Shown here: in pieces, positions 1-13,640 of the stretch
Layout: each line of letters begins with the position of its first letter
Numbering within the stretch: position 1 is the stretch's first letter
DNA from: Luidia sarsii
Taxonomy: Eukaryota; Echinodermata; Asteroidea; Paxillosida; Luidiidae
NCBI GenBank assembly: GCA_949987565.1
Contig: OX465116.1
Location: 2,753,787-2,817,786, forward strand
Length of the DNA stretch: 64,000 bases
Direction: 5' to 3'
Translations under genes and position numbers: made by a program
Notes under the pieces: generated by a model
The model's database searches: none
What the model saw: only the letters and a program-made list of their open reading frames with translations
Told to the model about the DNA's origin: nothing

Positions 1-3000
1 CTTGGGTCACTCCAGGTAAGCATTATACTGGTCAGTTTTCAACAAGTTTCTGTGTTTATTTTTCCAGGGTCCAAGCCACTTTGGGGCTGAACGCAGAGAA
101 TGAAGGGAAGGAAAAAAAAGGTCTTGCCACCTCCTGAAGAATTGGTCTCTCACCAGGGGCCAATATCAATTAGGCTTCTTGTTTCACACTTGTCAGCATG
201 GCTGGCCTTGTGTGTACAACATGCCACACTGGGCTGTGTCCGTCAGGCCAAAACCGCTTGGAAAAACAGACTTACAAACAGTTTGGGTGACATATCAACG
301 GAATGTTCAGAAAAAATAATCTTGACTGGATAAGGTTGCAACAAGAATGATTAGCGTACCAGTATGCGTACAGAAGATGACACAAGCGAGGTACAATGTA
401 ATGCAAATGGCCATGGGGTTGATGACCTTCCCGGGGGGAAATGGGAGTGTTCTATACAATCTGCGGTCTCAAACTTTCCACAAGAACATTCGAGAAGGAC
501 GAGAACCACTTTGGTATAAAATTCACCGACAGTAGATATCGCTGCGTGGGGTTGGTCAATGAGTCAATACGCTTCCGCAGAAATAAAAAAAAAAGTCCTC
601 ACTGAACACTCCCCCGCTCTCCATAAAAGTCCATTAGCGCTGCACTTGACCAAGTTATGGCTGAGACTGGCTGTTGGCATATTCCTCCCTGACCTTACAC
701 ATAAAGTCAAAACATGTAAAGGGCTGGGACCCATGCCTCTCAAATGTGTGAGTCAGCTCATTCCCCGCATTTCTTGTTCGGTGGAGGAGCGTTCAAATTA
801 CACGAGATGTTTTCTGATCGCACCGATAACATGCTTTCTGGAGAGTGTGGTCTCTCCTCTTTCACTGGCCCCTCTAGGAGTCTAGGCACAAGGATCTACT
901 GTTCACGTTTTCTCCTCTAAAATTTTAAAGACAAAAGTGGTTTTTCAAGGAGTCCTTATTGGGAGGATCATAAGCATTGGATGTTGCACATGCAGTGTTG
1001 TGCATGTATAGTGTATGTAAGAACAAACCCAAGTCAAGTACATATCATTGGTCGTCCAATGAAGTGACCTACCGGTATTTCAGTTATCAGTATTTTGAGA
1101 AGAATGCATTAAACATTTCACTTCTTCTTATGAGGGGATACTTATGAGGGTTTATTTCAAACTTCAAAGTCATGGTTTACTTTAATATGCTGACGATTGG
1201 TATAAGGGTAAAAACCCATTTTGTGCATGCAATTGGATGAGGCACGAGGGTTAACCTTTGTCTTCTGTGAGAAGGGGCAAGCACTTTATGCTTGGTCCTT
1301 GGACCAACTGCCTGCCTGACAGCAGCCAGCGTGGGCAGGCTTCAAAGCTAAGACTCCTGTTTTCTAGTGTAGACATTTTAGGCCATTCTAACACCTGGCC
1401 AGTGGAGATTTTGTGACTTTCCTGGTTCCAAATACGTTCTCCTTGTTTGTTATTGACTTCTCTGGAAGTGATTTGCATATAAAGGAATGAAAAAGTTCCC
1501 CTGAGGAGAAAGAAAAAGTTCTAAAACTGGGTTGAAAAGTTGAGAGGTGTTTTGTTGACATATACAGCAAGGGAATGATGCTGCATTTGTGTTTCAGGCA
1601 TTCAGTCGGAATGTATAAAGAAGACAAAGATCCCCAGGCTAACAGAAATGGGTTACAGGATAGAAGATTTGAGAAGTGGTTTCTGCTTGGTTACACGAAA
1701 AATGAATGGTGGGTGCTACAAGAGGTCCTTTCATAGCCATGGCTTAGGCTTAGGCTCCGATTGCATGCCCATGTTTGACATCCATTGTAGAACAAAATGT
1801 CTGCTGTGGGCTCCAGCTTCGAGAATCTAGTTGCAACCAAGAGAACTCTTTAAGCGGTTCAAGTTTGACCACACTGAAGAGCCACGAGCGTTATTTTCAG
1901 ATAATGGACGCCAGTTTGGGAAAGGTCACATGGGTGTGCAATGTCTCTAATTAATCTGGGGCCCAATTCATACAGGTGCTTCAGCAGAATACTTGTTCGA
2001 GCACAAAAGGCCTTGCTTGAACAGGGTTACAATTTACAAGTCGCAGCCCCATCTGTATTTATTGCCAAGTAAGGAGAGTAGTCCAATACAAGTCAAATGC
2101 ACCCGGCATCCCACAAAGATATGGCCGGCGATCCCACTCAACTTTGGAAGACATTTCTTGCTCTATGAAATTGGCCCAAGGCCCTGATTTCATGCAGCTA
2201 CTTAGGCATTAAACTTTACTGAAACAGGAAAAGCCTTGGTTGCCACACATATTCACTAGCATTTAAATGATCAAATACAAGCACCAACGGCTGGTGATCT
2301 TGCTTATATCCTCGGAAGAATTTTATTGCTTGGTGGGTTTCCGTGCATGTCTATGAAGTTGGACCCATGTTCTTCACTCTTTTGGATTTCAATGGAACAT
2401 CGCATTATTCCAATACGTACCTGTACATTTAGGCAGGAATACACTGTATAGTACACAGGCAAAATTTAACAGAGCTGCTTAGGCCTAAAGAAATTAATCG
2501 AAGTACAACCAGTGCAAGCTGGAAAGTCTCTCTTCTCTCTATAGGAGACCAATCCTCCTCATTGCATTTAGAATAGTACTCAACTATTGTTTGCTTGGCA
2601 TAATACACAAAGTGGAGCTTTAAGCTAGCAACCTGATTTCAAGAAAGTGACGTTTTTGTGTTTTTAGGAAATCTGAATGCTTACGGACTACGGGGTGTGT
2701 AGGAGAGCTGGGGATTTGTAGAGGTTTATGAGGGGCCATGTAGTTACTTTATTCTTGGACAACAGAAGCCAGGACTGGCTGCCCTTACTCATGCAGAGAC
2801 TGGTACATGTCTTTGTACTGGCAATCAGTTCTACTCCATTACATCGGCAATCTCAACACGCCTGGCCACACTGGTAGGATTTTGTCTTCCCATTGGATGG
2901 CACTTGCCAGCTTCTCAAGACGGGCCAGACACACGGGCAGTCAAATGTGATGTTTTTATAGCAAAGCAGGGGATTGACAGAGCAAGTGACACTGGGCAGA

Positions 3001-6000
3001 CATGCAGACAATGCACTCCATTATAAAGACTTCGGGAATTGGTGAAGTGACTCCTAATCCAAACTCAAACACTTTTACTTTCAGTTTTCAGACTCTTTGA
3101 GAAAAGATTAATGTAGTAATCCTCATTAAGAACAAATACATCTCTCATGTACAAGCATTCCCATCTTTTTTGTAGATAAAGGAAATTAATAAAATGAATG
3201 ATGAGATGAATGTTAAGATTGTAGCAACGTGTTAAATCCATAGATTTTGTACAGAAATAGTCTACAGTAATCTTTAGACATTGCATAATTCATGTGCCAC
3301 CAGTTGCCTAAATAGCCTACAGCTATGGGACATTGACAGGAGGATAGATATCAAAATGATATATTCCTTGAAGAGCTACCGTAATGGACAACAGATCAAC
3401 TGATGGCCAGAGCTATGGATGTTGTTATGGGCAACACGGCAACAGAGTACATGTATCTGCCTGTGCTGAAGATGAAGAATAAGCTACATTTTGGAAATGG
3501 GAAAGACTTAGTCAAAGCCCTTTCCTAGGAACTTCCCTATTACTATTTGTACGATATGAGGAAATTGATTCTGCTTGGACAGGAATCAGCTGCTGGTACA
3601 TGTCGATTTTCGTAGCTGATCGAGGGAGATTCTGAATAGGAATTTGCCTGACAAGATGAGATTAGTTGAAGCTTGTGGATTGGCATGTGATATATTACAG
3701 GACTCCCCTTTATTAAAAGATATGATTATTAGCATTGACGAGCCTCTTGCGTCAGGATTTATCTTTGTTAATAGATAGACAAGTCTGGCTGAGACAGCTG
3801 CTGGCTAGTCTCTAAGGTCACATGTCCACAATGTCTCAGAATCTCTCTTTGTCCGCTTGTCCACCGTGTGTATTCACGTGCACATAAGGGCTTGCTTGGT
3901 CCGCAGTGGGTATTCATGTGCACATAAGGGATTGCTTGTTAGACAGTGGACCTGGCGACACCTAAAATGCACTGGTGCTGAAGAACAGGTGTTTACTGCG
4001 AATCCATGTTCTGCGAGGGGAGTTGCATCACCTGATGCATCTTGAATAGCCGGTGCTCAGCCCTAGGACTCCCATTGCCTTTCACATCACGTCTATTGGT
4101 ACATTGTACATGCACGTGAATGCATTAAGGCCGGAAACATTATTCTTTGCGATCTCATGTGAAAAACAACGTGTTGGCAGTACATACTTGGTCCGGTTCG
4201 CTTTCAAATCTTGGCTTGTTTTCCCAACTAGCCATGGTATGGATGGCTGGAAGGGCTTGAAGGAACAGTTCTACATGTAGGACTGGCATTTGGAAACATG
4301 CGCTCTTCTTGGATAATGTCTGAACAAATGTCTAAGAGACAAGATTTGTTCGGTGGGTGTCCAATTTCACTCCAAATTGGAAAGCAAGGTGGTCACCTCA
4401 AAGTCCAATGATGCGGGGTCTGTTAAAATGAAACGAGGACTCTGAAAGACAGCTGGACACTGCTTTAGCTGCAGTGATGCTTAGATGAGATGACATGAGA
4501 CTGAATAATTATCTCAGCATTCTATCCTTTGGCTTGTACTTCCCCGAACTCACTCCCACTTAATGTGTACGTACTGCCCTCAAAAGGTCTCTGCAATAAT
4601 TATCACAGTCAAGCTCATTTTCTGCTGTCATATTTACTTTTTTAAGGGATCTTAAGTGTACAAACATATTGGCAAGCTTCTTTTTCTTAGTGGTGTCAGA
4701 AATATTCTTATAAAAATGAGGGCACTATTGTAAGGTCATGATGTCAGGAACCCACAGTTTTAAAAAAAACCCGAAAAACATTAACTTTCAAACTCTTTCA
4801 CTAAAGGATTATGAAGTATACATTTTTGCAATAAATCAACAGGTTTAGGAATAGGTCTGCAGAAAAAACCAAAAACTTGCAAAAACAAATTGGGTTTCTG
4901 TTGCATGATCATGTGATGACATCAAAAATTTACTCATGAATATTGAAATTTTCATGAGCATAAAAAGTTAAAAAACTGAAAACTTGCAAATACATGTGTG
5001 TAAACCCCCAGAATGAGTGTGAAAAACAGTTTGAATGTTAGCAACATTGCGAAACAGTTCTGTTACTTCTGTAGCATGGATGAAAGTGATAAACTGTCTA
5101 TAGCAGAGACCCTTTAAACAGGCTGCCTTCCGTGCAACTAGGTCACCTAATGTAAAAATCAATGAGGCCCGAATCAAACAGGGAGCGTTTGGGTCCAGGG
5201 AGCATCATGTCAATTATCCGTCATTACTTTGAGGAGGTGTACACTGCGGGGTGAGCACTGCCCCAGATTCATTTATTGGATGCACATTCACAGCTGGCTC
5301 GACTCTTCTGAGTGTTGCCGACTGGGACACGAAGCACATGCTAGTCCTGAATCCTGATCATCCATCCACTTTCAATCTAATGGGAAATACATCCTGTCCC
5401 TTCTCAAGGAATATCATGCAGGATTATCAGTTGGCTGGGTTGCAATGGCCATAAACACACACACATCAGTGGCCTCACTGGCCAGTTAAAAAAAAATGTT
5501 TTGAAAGTCTGAGCCACAAAGTGTCAATAGGCCACTCATAAAATGGGTACAAATGGCCATTAAAGAATGGGTATCAGGCCATCTGAAACCAGTTGGCCTC
5601 TGGAAGATTACTGCGGTGGTCAACTTAAAAATAAAAGTCAAATAAAAGTAGACGTCCTGACTAGGCTGGATTGGAGTTTCAAGAGCATTCCATCTTGTAG
5701 ATAATGTGGCAGAGATGGATAGCACGCAGGTGACTGAAGTGCCTTTGTTTGCACATTTGCTTTTACAACACAAACATTATCAAGTGGGAAAAGTTGAGGG
5801 TCAGCAGCACTGGGATTCTTCTGAACATCCAACATGGCGACATGCTTTCGTGGGATGAGTGATCTTCTGTCATTTACAACTCTGCAACGATAACACAGAT
5901 GGGATGAATACGGATTCCGGCTGTATTTTGGTCTCCAGGGCAAAAGGCATATGGGGGAGGAGAGGGTCAGAACACTTTTTCAAGATGTAGGCAAAAGAAC

Positions 6001-9000
6001 CCGTAACACAAAAACATTCATTCTTTTAATTTCAGTCCAAGAAATTGTAGAAGTTGATCAAGACTTAGAATCTTGTCTACAACACAACTTAGGTTTAGGC
6101 TCTGGCTTTGTCTCCATTTGTTTATCTACATGTATTTCTAAGTTCCAGACATGAAATCAGGAGGGCTTTGGCTTACGTTATTAGGATTCAACTCTGTTTT
6201 GAAAAAAAAAGGCTCTATCAAGGTTCAACTATCATGCCCCCCTATCTATGTTTTTATCTTGCAAAGATGGCCATATTATGCAATCCATGCATATCATCAA
6301 TAGTTGAAATCTTAGGATGATATCCTATCACTCCAGTTAATCAGATTTGAACAGGAAATTACTTTCAGGTTCATCTTAGGCTAATATTAAGCAATCTTGC
6401 GCAATATTGGGAAGCAAATGGAGACAGTTTAGTTTTCTTAAAATCAGGGATGAATGGGAAACCTCAGTCCTCCAAGAGAAAGGTAGGACTAACACTACAC
6501 ACATTTGTACACAATTTCTGATGGTCCCACACTGAGTCCATGTGTGCATCCCAGCCTGTAGGATGCAATGCTTCCTGCATGGCATATGTTCCTGCAGTGC
6601 AAGGTAGATTCAATCTGACACAAAACCAAATATTAACACAGTCGGTGAAAAACAATAAACTCAACTTGTTGGAAAGTAAATACCGGGTGCCAAAACATTT
6701 ATGAACTACAGTTGTAATTTCACCTGTCACCACTTCTAGTCTGCACCTGCTGAACCATTCCCTCTTTTCTGAAAACCCAACCAACTTAACAGGATTTGTC
6801 AGCTTTAAAGAAAAGTCCACCTTTAGATCCTACAGGACAATCCATAAATCACAGCGACATTTGCTGGTGTTGGCGGGTGTTCTTTTCAAAGGTTTGAAGT
6901 TGAAAATCTGCAGTGGCGGCAGGCGGGGAAGTTCTAAGGGAGAGCAGGGACCAGGGTATCACTCATCGCTTCGAAGTGGAGACATTGATAATGGGGCCCC
7001 CAGTCCCTGATCAACGCTTAGCCCCACATGTGATGTATGGGCTCGGTTGGCTATAGGTTAATGGAACTCCAGCTTTTACATTGTTAAATCCCAGGATGAA
7101 GTTAGGGGGGGGGGGAAACCCAGCTGAGGCTAGCTCCTATAGGAATGCTGATCTTTGATAAATGAGCCCGGCAAATTTCAGGGCTGTATGAAAATAAGTC
7201 ATGCATGGGAGGGCACTGGATGTATGGAAGGGCAGGGGGAATATTCTACGCCAGGGGTTTAACAAATTAGAGAATCCTGGGGAATGGAAGATGGCCTGCT
7301 CCCTTCACAATTCATTCATTTTGGTGATTCAGTTTATGGCAGCAGCGTAAAAGCCCACCCCTCTCCTGTCTAGTCTGGTTTCCCTTGGTGAGCAAATATT
7401 GTGGTGCCGATAGATAAATGAGTGCTATCCTGGGACAAGGCCCAGGATGACGATTGAGGATGATGTCAATATTAAAATAGTAGGTGCAGGGAGGGATATG
7501 AAAAAAAAAATCAGGTCTGAAATGCGGTCAACCATGGGTATCAGATCAAGGGTCAATTCAAACTGTGAACTTATGACAGTAAACTGTTGCAATTGTAACT
7601 GTTCATAATTATACATTACATGTACATGTACATGCACTGCTTTTGTGCTATGTTCTGCAACTGATCAAATGATATTGGTGAAAGTTACTTCAAAAATTAT
7701 AACCTTGTTCATGATAGAGATGATTCATGTTATCACTGGGGTGTACATGGCCATAGCTAGAAATTCAATGAGGGTTGAACCTTCTGGATGTATAAATAAA
7801 ACTGCATTCTTAGTGCTTTACATGACTGCCTGCAGAAAAAGTACACGCAGTTTGGGCAGTATTTAAACGCGTGACTCGATCCTGCTTTCTTGTGCAGACG
7901 TTTTAACCACTTGACCACCGAGCTGGTTGAGGTCATGCGTTGTAGTCAAATCCCTAGCGTGGGGGTTGTGTGTTTAATCATCAATATTATTTTGGTCAAG
8001 AAGATGAAATTGGCTTTATTGGTCAAGATCTGGAACATCATGAACTTCTTTCTGGTCATGGTCGCCAAACCATGTCCCTGGTGTGCACAGACTGCACTCA
8101 TGAAGCAAACATTAGACTTAATAGAAATGCAGACGGAAGGAACATAATGCTTTGTACATTGACATTTCTCATACTGAGGTGAGGCCTGACAATTTCCGGT
8201 CTCATTGGGAACATTCTCCGGAGATACCGTTGCCTCGTGTGAAAGGAAATGAATAAAAATAGCCCGCATGATGGATGGATGCCTGGGCTTTGAAAGGCCA
8301 AAGACATGACTGCGGTTCAGAGATGTCTGTGCACGCTTGCACCTCTGCGTAGGGAGCCACATTAGTATAGTGGGCGGGAAAACAGGCCGGCGATCACTTG
8401 AGAGTCAGAGCATATGCGCTTGGATAACAATGACCCTCCCGGGCAGGGAAAGAGATGTTTACATGAAGCGGAATTGGGTTCAGTGAGGGCAGTGGGAGGC
8501 TTGAGGTAAATGCTGGAATTATTTATGGAATGTTGTGGATACATTCTGGGACAGGTCACCTCTCTCTTCTTGAATTACGCTACAGATGAAACGTGCTATA
8601 AAATTAAATTTGTTTTTGCTTGACAGAATCTATATTTTTCATTTGTTTTTGACTGTTGACTTTTCGGCAAGGTGTCTCCTCCTAATGCTTATTGAAGTAT
8701 TGAAGCTTTTTCTACTCTGAAACATCTAGAATCTACATGTACATGTACCATGATGCATTAATGCATTATATTCCAAGAGGACAGTTCATTTGCAGTATTT
8801 GTTAATGACTCTCATTGTTCTACATGTATGATAAAAAACATCAATTTGCAAATATAACAAAACAAAACCTGCATGCCCACGTTCATCAGATAGATCCTAG
8901 AACAATTTACTGTCTTCCTCATTTGAACATTGGCTGGGATTTATCTTGCTTTCAAAATTGTATGATAGGCACAACATAAACAACACTGAGAACTAGCCTA

Positions 9001-9698
9001 ATCCTCTCTTGCATCAACAAACTCCTTCCCTGTTTCTAAGAAAATCTTTGTCCATCACCTGTTGACTTTCAATGGCTCTACTGCTTCTCATACTTAATAA
9101 CAAAATGAAAGCAAATTGCTCCCACAAAAAGTTGCTAGGCCACGCTAATAAATACATCGGCAAAACAATTAAGCCTTAGAAATGTTAAAGGCAACATTTA
9201 TCAGAGTGATTTGGTTTTAGCAGCCAGACAAAAGAGACAATGGAGTGGAGTCTTCCTTTAAAAATGTACCTCCGAAGAGTTCCGGGCAGGATATATACAG
9301 CAACTCACACCTTTACTTAAGAAGGGATGAGAGGAAAGGACAAAGACCGAGTGAAATCTGAATGGCCAATTTCGACGAGTAGAGATAGACAGGAAGCAAT
9401 TGCACCTGTTGTATTCAACTCTACCTCTGAGGAGATGGGGGCACTGACAACTGAGATGAATGCTGATCAGCATCCAGCATAACAGGTAGTCTGAACAAGA
9501 CAACTGCTAGACTCTAAGTTTTGAACTGCAAGACTCTGGGATAGTGACCACACTTTCATCAAGACTTTTCAATGCTGTCAAAAATGACTTTGTCATGTTG
9601 CTAGAATGTGAACAAAATCATTTTGTGAATTAGAGAGGCACAAGAAAAGGTTTGGAGTCAGCCAGATTCAGGAGGAAAGTCTAAGTCTGAGGACTTAC
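1..9698. other. Left flank without a recognisable exon
   Basis: No exon could be supported here. The glypican exon at 9699-9955 ends with a perfect GTAAGT donor in phase 2, so the gene must continue leftward. I looked on the minus strand for the expected C-terminal part (a run of Ser-Gly attachment sites in acidic context, then a hydrophobic GPI tail) and did not find it, so this is probably intron or contains exons too short for me to see. The stretch is AT-rich, with an 11-G run at 7105-7115, short ACATGT repeats near 7619-7635, a SINE remnant at 7735-7960 and a small palindrome at 4935-4960. Confidence 0.6.
7735..7960 (-). mobile_element. tRNA-derived SINE remnant (family also at 54.2, 54.9 and 59.8 kb)
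   Basis: The end, near 7895-7950, contains CCACTTGACCACCGAGCTGG, also present at 54960-55005 and, in changed form, near 54295. On the minus strand it reads as an A-box-like segment (GGTCAAGTGGTTAA), followed by a degenerate B box (GGATCGAGTC) where the 54.9 kb copy has GGTTCAAATCC. The stretch before it (7800-7880) aligns loosely with the tail of the other copies. This points to an old SINE copy; its exact ends are not visible. Confidence 0.55.
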
Positions 9699-9955
9699 TC
9701 TCCGACTTCTTGTCCCGTCCAGCAGTCGTCATTGTGGGAAGATCCCAGCTCTCCATCAAGGCACATCATGGTGGGTAGGTTGGCATAGACGCCCCGCGAC
9801 CGGTCCAGGCTCTCCACAAACTCCAGCAGCTTCTCGTCCAGGGGAATGCTGGGATTGGGCACCATGGGGATGTCGATGACGGGCGGGTTGGCCGCGGCAA
9901 ACTCATTGATGGGCGAAGGGCGCCCCCTGGAAGGGTAGCCACATAACCGATGCAC
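9699..9955 (-). CDS. Glypican, exon 5 (C-terminal part of the core)
   Basis: The exon is preceded on the minus strand by a CTCATTTGCACAG acceptor and followed by a perfect GTAAGT donor. It is 257 bp, starts in phase 0 as the previous exon requires and ends in phase 2. It encodes about 85 residues with three of the 14 conserved glypican cysteines: RLCGY, MMCLDG and DDCWTGQ, the last being the typical CW(N/T)G motif late in the core. A proline- and arginine-rich stretch (YPSRGRPSP) lies where several glypicans have their proprotein-convertase site; whether it is cut here is inference. The rest of the protein is not in view. Confidence 0.9.
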
Positions 9956-10591
9956 CTGTGCAAATGAGAGAAGTGTTACAGTCAGTTTACTCACTCCAAG
10001 CTGAGCTTGACCTTGGCCTCATTAGATGCTATGGCAAGCCCCCCCCCCTCCAGTGCATCCACAGCTGGCCCATTGGGGTCATTATCACCTGTTAGTCAAG
10101 AGTGGCCCAAATTTCTAAGTTACAACATGAACAACAGTGCACAGTCCAGACTGGTCTCTTGATAATTATGTTTGAACTCTGCTTACACTGAACAAACTGT
10201 AGCACTTTCTTAAGGTATATCAACAGTTTGCATGGTTGATGTAAAAAAAAAAATCTAAAAAATTTCATTAAACTGCTCGAGCTCAAATATCTTCTTAGAA
10301 TGAACATTTTTCAGTGGTTTGACAGGACTGCATACCATAATACCAGGTGATATTTACTCGACTTACATGTACTTTTGAACTCTTTATGGTAAGTCTCCAT
10401 ACAAGCTAACATACAGATGAGGCTATGACTATAGTACCAAAACTACCAACAATTTAATTGAGTAACACTTTCTTGTGGATTTGAAAAGTTTGGCCCCTGA
10501 TCTGTCATCTGTGACTGGGATCCTATAAGAGTGAGTCCTTCCAAGATGTGTTATTTGTTGGTCTAACGAATGCCTGCAGAGAGGACCTCAC
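9956..10591 (-). other. Glypican intron 4
   Basis: Intron of 636 bp between the GTGAGG donor and the TTTGCACAG acceptor. It holds a 9-C run near 10041-10050 and AT-rich sequence, with nothing else recognisable. Confidence 0.75.
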
Positions 10592-11143
10592 CTCATAGGT
10601 GATGTCTCCTTCATTTTCCAGGGCGTAGTTGACAGCATCATTGAAGAGATATTCCAAGGAGTTCATAGCTTGCTGGAGATCGTTATCCTTCATCATGCTG
10701 TGGCGAATCAAATCGATGACGGAGGTGACATAGGCAGTCCAGGGCCCGTCTAGGTCCAGGAAATTGGCCAGGCAGCCTTTGACGACGTTCAGGCAGTAGG
10801 AGCGGCAGGGGCGGACGTCTAGGCTGCCCTCACAGGCGCCGCAGTAGTTCATCTCCAGCAGCGCACGGCCGCACTTCTTGCCCAGTGCCAGGTTGAAGGT
10901 GGCGTTCAGTACGTGCTGGCCCTGGTCCACGGCTTTCAGAATGATGCGGGCCGTCTCCAGCGAGTTGAACAGGAGGGTGCCAAGCTGCCGGGGGATGTCT
11001 CCAAAGGGTTGGATGAAGGCCCGCTTGGCGGACAGGCAGCTGGAGAAGAGGCTGTCCAGACGGCCCACCGAGGGGTCAATCTGGCTGTACAGAAGTGGGA
11101 ACAGCTCATCAAAGAAGTTCCGAACACTCCGCTGAATCTTAAC
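10592..11143 (-). CDS. Glypican, exon 4 (main cysteine-rich core)
   Basis: Glypicans are GPI-anchored cell-surface heparan sulfate proteoglycans that modulate Wnt, Hedgehog, BMP and FGF signalling. This 552-bp exon (184 codons, phase 0 at both ends) encodes most of the alpha-helical core. Visible marks are FFDELFPLLYSQ near the start, QPFGDIPRQL in the middle, and the cysteine block KKCGRA / NYCGACEG / VRPCRSYCLNVVKGCLAN, which is the Prosite-type glypican signature region. With SSCLSA it carries seven of the 14 cysteines. The PFGDIP-QL motif and the spacing look nearer to the GPC3/GPC5 (Dally) branch than to GPC1/2/4/6; that assignment is from memory of the families and needs a tree. Borders: acceptor CTTGCCACAG and donor GTGAGG. 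Confidence 0.95.
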
Positions 11144-11866
11144 CTGTGGCAAGAAGGAAAGACAAGAAAAGAAAAACATAGTTTTGGAAGGGTGTTCCCA
11201 AAGGCCTTGATACTGTAGCTTGGGTGGTAAGAGCCCTGGTACGTTATCCCCTTCAGCACCATTGTTGAGTTAACTTCAGCACGTTGCTTCATTGTTGAAT
11301 TTACTTGATCATTGAACGCTTACAAAACCTAAAACTAACCGCACATTCTTGTCGGAATAAATCAACAAGATGGAGCCAGTGGAACCTTCCATAACTTATA
11401 AAAGTACCCAAATGGAACAAGTTTTGCATCACATTAAAGACCATTCTATTGGCAATAAAAGTTCTACAGAACATTATTCTGCGAAAGCATTGAAAAAGGC
11501 CCTCTCTGAAAGCACAGGTTTTGTGCAAAACAATCCGGTATAGGGCAGTGCAGCCTTCATTAGGAATGCGGTCGCGCATGAAGTGGAGCCAATAAACAAT
11601 TCGGTACTGAAAGGGCAAGACCAGAGGTCTGGGGTTCGAGTCCTAGTCCAAAAGGTTCTGCCTTTGAGAGAGGTGTCAACTCCACTACAGGCTCTCTACT
11701 TTTTGGTCTAGTCAGTCAGAATGTACCGGTAGTTTGCAACTTTTTTTTTCATTCCTGTTTTCAATTTCCCAAGTGAAACAGTCCAATTTCTGAAGTTTGT
11801 AAGTGATTGGCCCCTGATAGAAAAAAAAAATCTCCTGGTTGTTTTCTTTGATTATGGCCCACTCAC
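11144..11866 (-). other. Glypican intron 3
   Basis: Intron of 723 bp. A + strand segment at 11610-11650 has a B-box-like GGGGTTCGAGTCC followed by CTTTGAGAGAG and looks like a SINE fragment. A short T run at 11738-11748 and an A run at 11820-11830 are present. Nothing else is recognised. Confidence 0.7.
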
Positions 11867-12009
11867 CTCATAACCATTCAAGTGTGCTCTAAGATCTGAG
11901 AACAGTCTCCGGATGTCGTTGTCCAGTTCCATGGCAATGTTGATGTAAATCAGGCGGACATTCTGCTGCACTTTCAGCTCCCCAAAGCGGAGAAGACCTT
12001 CAAATTCCT
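11867..12009 (-). CDS. Glypican, exon 3
   Basis: The 143-bp exon has acceptor TTTTTCTAACAG and donor GTGAGTG. It begins in phase 1 (completing a Glu codon with the last base of exon 2) and ends in phase 0, matching exon 4. The 48 residues are predicted helical (EGLLRFGELKVQQNVRLIYI ... SDLRAHLNGYE) with no cysteine, as expected for the linker helix between the N-terminal CC motif and the core. Confidence 0.85.
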
Positions 12010-13523
12010 CTGTTAGAAAAAGAACCAGAAAAACAAATGATATATAGCCCCACTACACACACAGATACAGTTTGACGGTCAGGTTTTTGTGAGTTACAAC
12101 ACCAGCCATATACATGTACATGGCATGTAGTACAATGAAGACATTTTATCTGAATTATAGCATGTTTACTACAAATTTTGGAACCAAATTCACAAGAAGA
12201 GAATCATGTACAGGTTGTACATGTATGACAATAATTATGTTATACATGTACATGAACCCTTTTTAAGGAAAATACAAGTTAGGGAGAATACTAGGGAAAA
12301 CTTCATACCCCCAACCAATAGGCCTGCATGTAAATTAACACATTAATTCATGTTCATGTATAACACAGCACTGTTCTGAATTTTCAATGCAGCACATTTC
12401 TGCCTTTGAGAAATGTCCCACAAGGATAGAAGTTTACACCAGGCCCTCTAGATTGATCAATATGCAGTTTGCAACAATAATTTGGGTGTATATTACATGT
12501 ACTCTAAGAGGGAAGAAATTGTGATTGACTGCTTTTACTTTATATAGGAAACCTTTATGCATACAATGTGGGATAGTTGGGGGGAAAAACCTAGGCCCCG
12601 ATCTAATCTGCTGTACCACACCTCAAATAATCAGCGCATAGCCAGAAGCAATTATCAACCATCCAAAGACCAATCAATTACTAACACTTCTGGTATATGG
12701 GAACACGATCTAATTATTTGACCCCCAAAATGGAGTTGGAAAAGCGTTTTGGGTTACCGCCGCCTGGGGCCCACACGCTGCGAAACTCGGGGACCTAGCT
12801 GTTATGAAATTACACTCAATCAAACTCAGGTGCACGGGATGTCACAGGGAGCGTTTAATGGTGTCAAAGGTGTTTGGTCCCCGCTCCCCTTACAGAAACC
12901 ACGCTGAGCGTCTCAACTCTGATTACACTTGATCCACATTCTTGGCCCAACTTGTTGCTCGGTCAACCCATTTCGTAGGGAAAATTCCATCAAAGATAAG
13001 AAATAATGGGGCGTTTTGGTATTAGTAAACTATCAAATCACCTTGGGCTCACGAATAGCAAAGAATCACTCCATTTATTAAGAGTATATAGGACTTCAAC
13101 TTGGAAATCCACTTATACTCTAAAACAATATGGTTCAAGCAAGTACACTTGTTGTCCACTGTGATTCTTAACTTTCAGTAATTAGTGGATGTTTTCCAAA
13201 GGAATGATGTCATGCCAATGTCCTTTGGTGATTAGCATCACTTCCTTGGCCTACTTGAATATCAGTAACTGATATCAGCCTGGCATCAGCTGGAAGGTGG
13301 GAAGTGGTGGCAAAACAGGATCTACGGTGCAGATCCTGCAGATAACCTTCAAGTTGAGGGTGCACTCTGTGCACGTACCATTTGGGCTTCAAGGTTTCTT
13401 TTCCACCCACTGCGTGGGTCGAACACTTCCATGAAGCACTTTGAAGTCTATGACAATGACATGTACCCTGGCCTTACGCATGCACAAGTGGTTAGAAATA
13501 AAGCAGAACAATAACTAGAACTC

Positions 13524-13640
13524 AGGTTTGCATGGTGGAAACGCAACGTGGACAATTTGAGGTGACACCAATAACCATGTTGATCATCTCCTTCAAGATG
13601 GAGTAGGCCTATGGCTCTGGAAAGTGTTACCGAAAAATTG
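13524..13640. repeat. Interspersed repeat, 'TTTGCGGTGACACC' family, diverged copy
   Basis: CAGGTTTGCATGGTGGAAA followed by GAGGTGACACCAATAA and a GGCTCTGGAAA stretch aligns with 44022-44115, 49826-49935 and 57338-57430. The family is spread through this window in both orientations and is probably a transposon end. Confidence 0.5.

Noticed and set aside
5638..5943. 101-residue minus-strand frame considered as a missing glypican exon
   Set aside because: It lacks the Ser-Gly sites and the GPI tail, and has no acceptor in the phase needed.
9918..9935. GGGCGCCCCCTGG in glypican exon 5 as a CTCF site
   Set aside because: It lacks the CCASYAG half of the consensus, and lies in coding sequence.
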